This document shows positions 63,578 to 64,000 of a stretch of DNA of 64,000 bases, piece after piece; the first letter of the stretch is position 1, and the number at the start of each line of letters is the position of its first letter. The stretch is from Meconema thalassinum (Eukaryota; Arthropoda; Insecta; Orthoptera; Tettigoniidae). The translations under genes were made by a program, and so were the position numbers. The stretch covers positions 233,880,297-233,944,296 of the forward strand of contig OX336396.1 in NCBI GenBank assembly GCA_946902985.2. Reading direction: 5' to 3'. The notes below the pieces were generated by a model. That model was not told where the DNA came from and ran no database searches. It worked only from the letters and a program-made list of their open reading frames with translations.

Positions 63578-64000
63578 TCGGCGGCTTCGGTGGCGTAGTC
63601 GGTAGCATGCTGAGCTTCTATGCCCAAGATAGCGGGTTCAAACCCGGCCGAAGCCGTCGGATTTTTTAAGAGCGTTAAAAATCCCTCAGTATGCCTTCCT
63701 TCGGAGGGGAAGTAAAGCCAGCGATTTATGGCATGTTAAAGAACCTTCCACTAATTGCACCTGTGTGAAGCTAAATTGGATAGGTTAAGAATGTAAACAA
63801 CGCTCTTAGGTTTCTACGTTCGTTGCCAAGAGCCGACTGTGGTGGCGTCTAGTGGCTAGGTTCTGAACTTGGCCTAGTAGTCGTTGACGGTGGCGCTTGG
63901 CGGCAAAAGTAGGAACTATTTGAAAAATTCTAAGTTGCAGTACTTATATTAAAAAAACAGATAACACACACTAATACAGTCATCACAATTAACACCGGTT
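63578..64000 (+). mobile_element. tRNA-derived SINE, plus strand, runs past the window
   Basis: Head GGCGGCTTCGGTGGCGTAGT with box A TGGCGTAGTCGGTAGCATG and box B GCGGGTTCAAACCCG. The body includes CCTTCGGAGGGGAAGTAAAG and GAACCTTCCACTAATTGCAC. The inverted partner is at 62470-63045. The 3' end is not in the window. Confidence 0.8.

Overview
This looks like one stretch of a large, transposon-packed insect genome. I see no host gene, true tRNA gene, rRNA, operon or CRISPR array. The evidence is BEL/Pao, R1-like, R2-like, RTE-like, jockey/I-like and Penelope-like retroelement genes, several tRNA-derived SINE families, pogo and mariner remnants, a Helitron end and many (AAT)n microsatellites. 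From general familiarity with the repeats I would guess an orthopteroid (katydid- or cricket-like) insect, but only weakly.

Layout. 1-2591: nothing recognised. 2592-10553: a young, intact-looking BEL/Pao LTR retrotransposon with 1196-bp LTRs, one 1719-codon gag-pol frame and a 5-bp target duplication. 10554-14815: tandem repeats, a hammerhead-ribozyme-like motif, and LINE 3' ends. 14845-18600 and 35282-39058: two inverted copies of an unclassified repeat of about 3.8 kb. 19107-20391: a pogo-like DNA element. 21250-31590: a patchwork of SINEs and truncated RTE-like copies, a Tc1/mariner-like remnant and a Helitron 3' end. 39170-45905: jockey, mariner, Penelope (GIY-YIG), RTE and SINE pieces. 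45911-58681: a degenerate R1-like LINE split by an 11.4-kb inserted element. 58751-61610: a nearly intact 5'-truncated RTE-like LINE with one frameshift. 61655-64000: SINEs and simple repeats.

The most striking object is the insertion at 47064-58491. It has terminal inverted repeats of about 4.1 kb with AGTAGTGG...CCACTACT ends, a perfect 6-bp target duplication (CGTCGT), and a 3.15-kb core. The only recognisable genes in the core are three related FLYWCH-type zinc-finger genes: one complete and two broken. No transposase, integrase or polymerase is visible. The 6-bp duplication and AG/CT ends recall Maverick/Polinton-type integration, but nearly three quarters of the element is inverted repeat. 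It may be a non-autonomous or previously undescribed class of giant foldback-like element carrying DNA-binding-protein genes. Each arm also holds roughly 150-bp degenerate subterminal repeats and several tRNA-like promoter modules.
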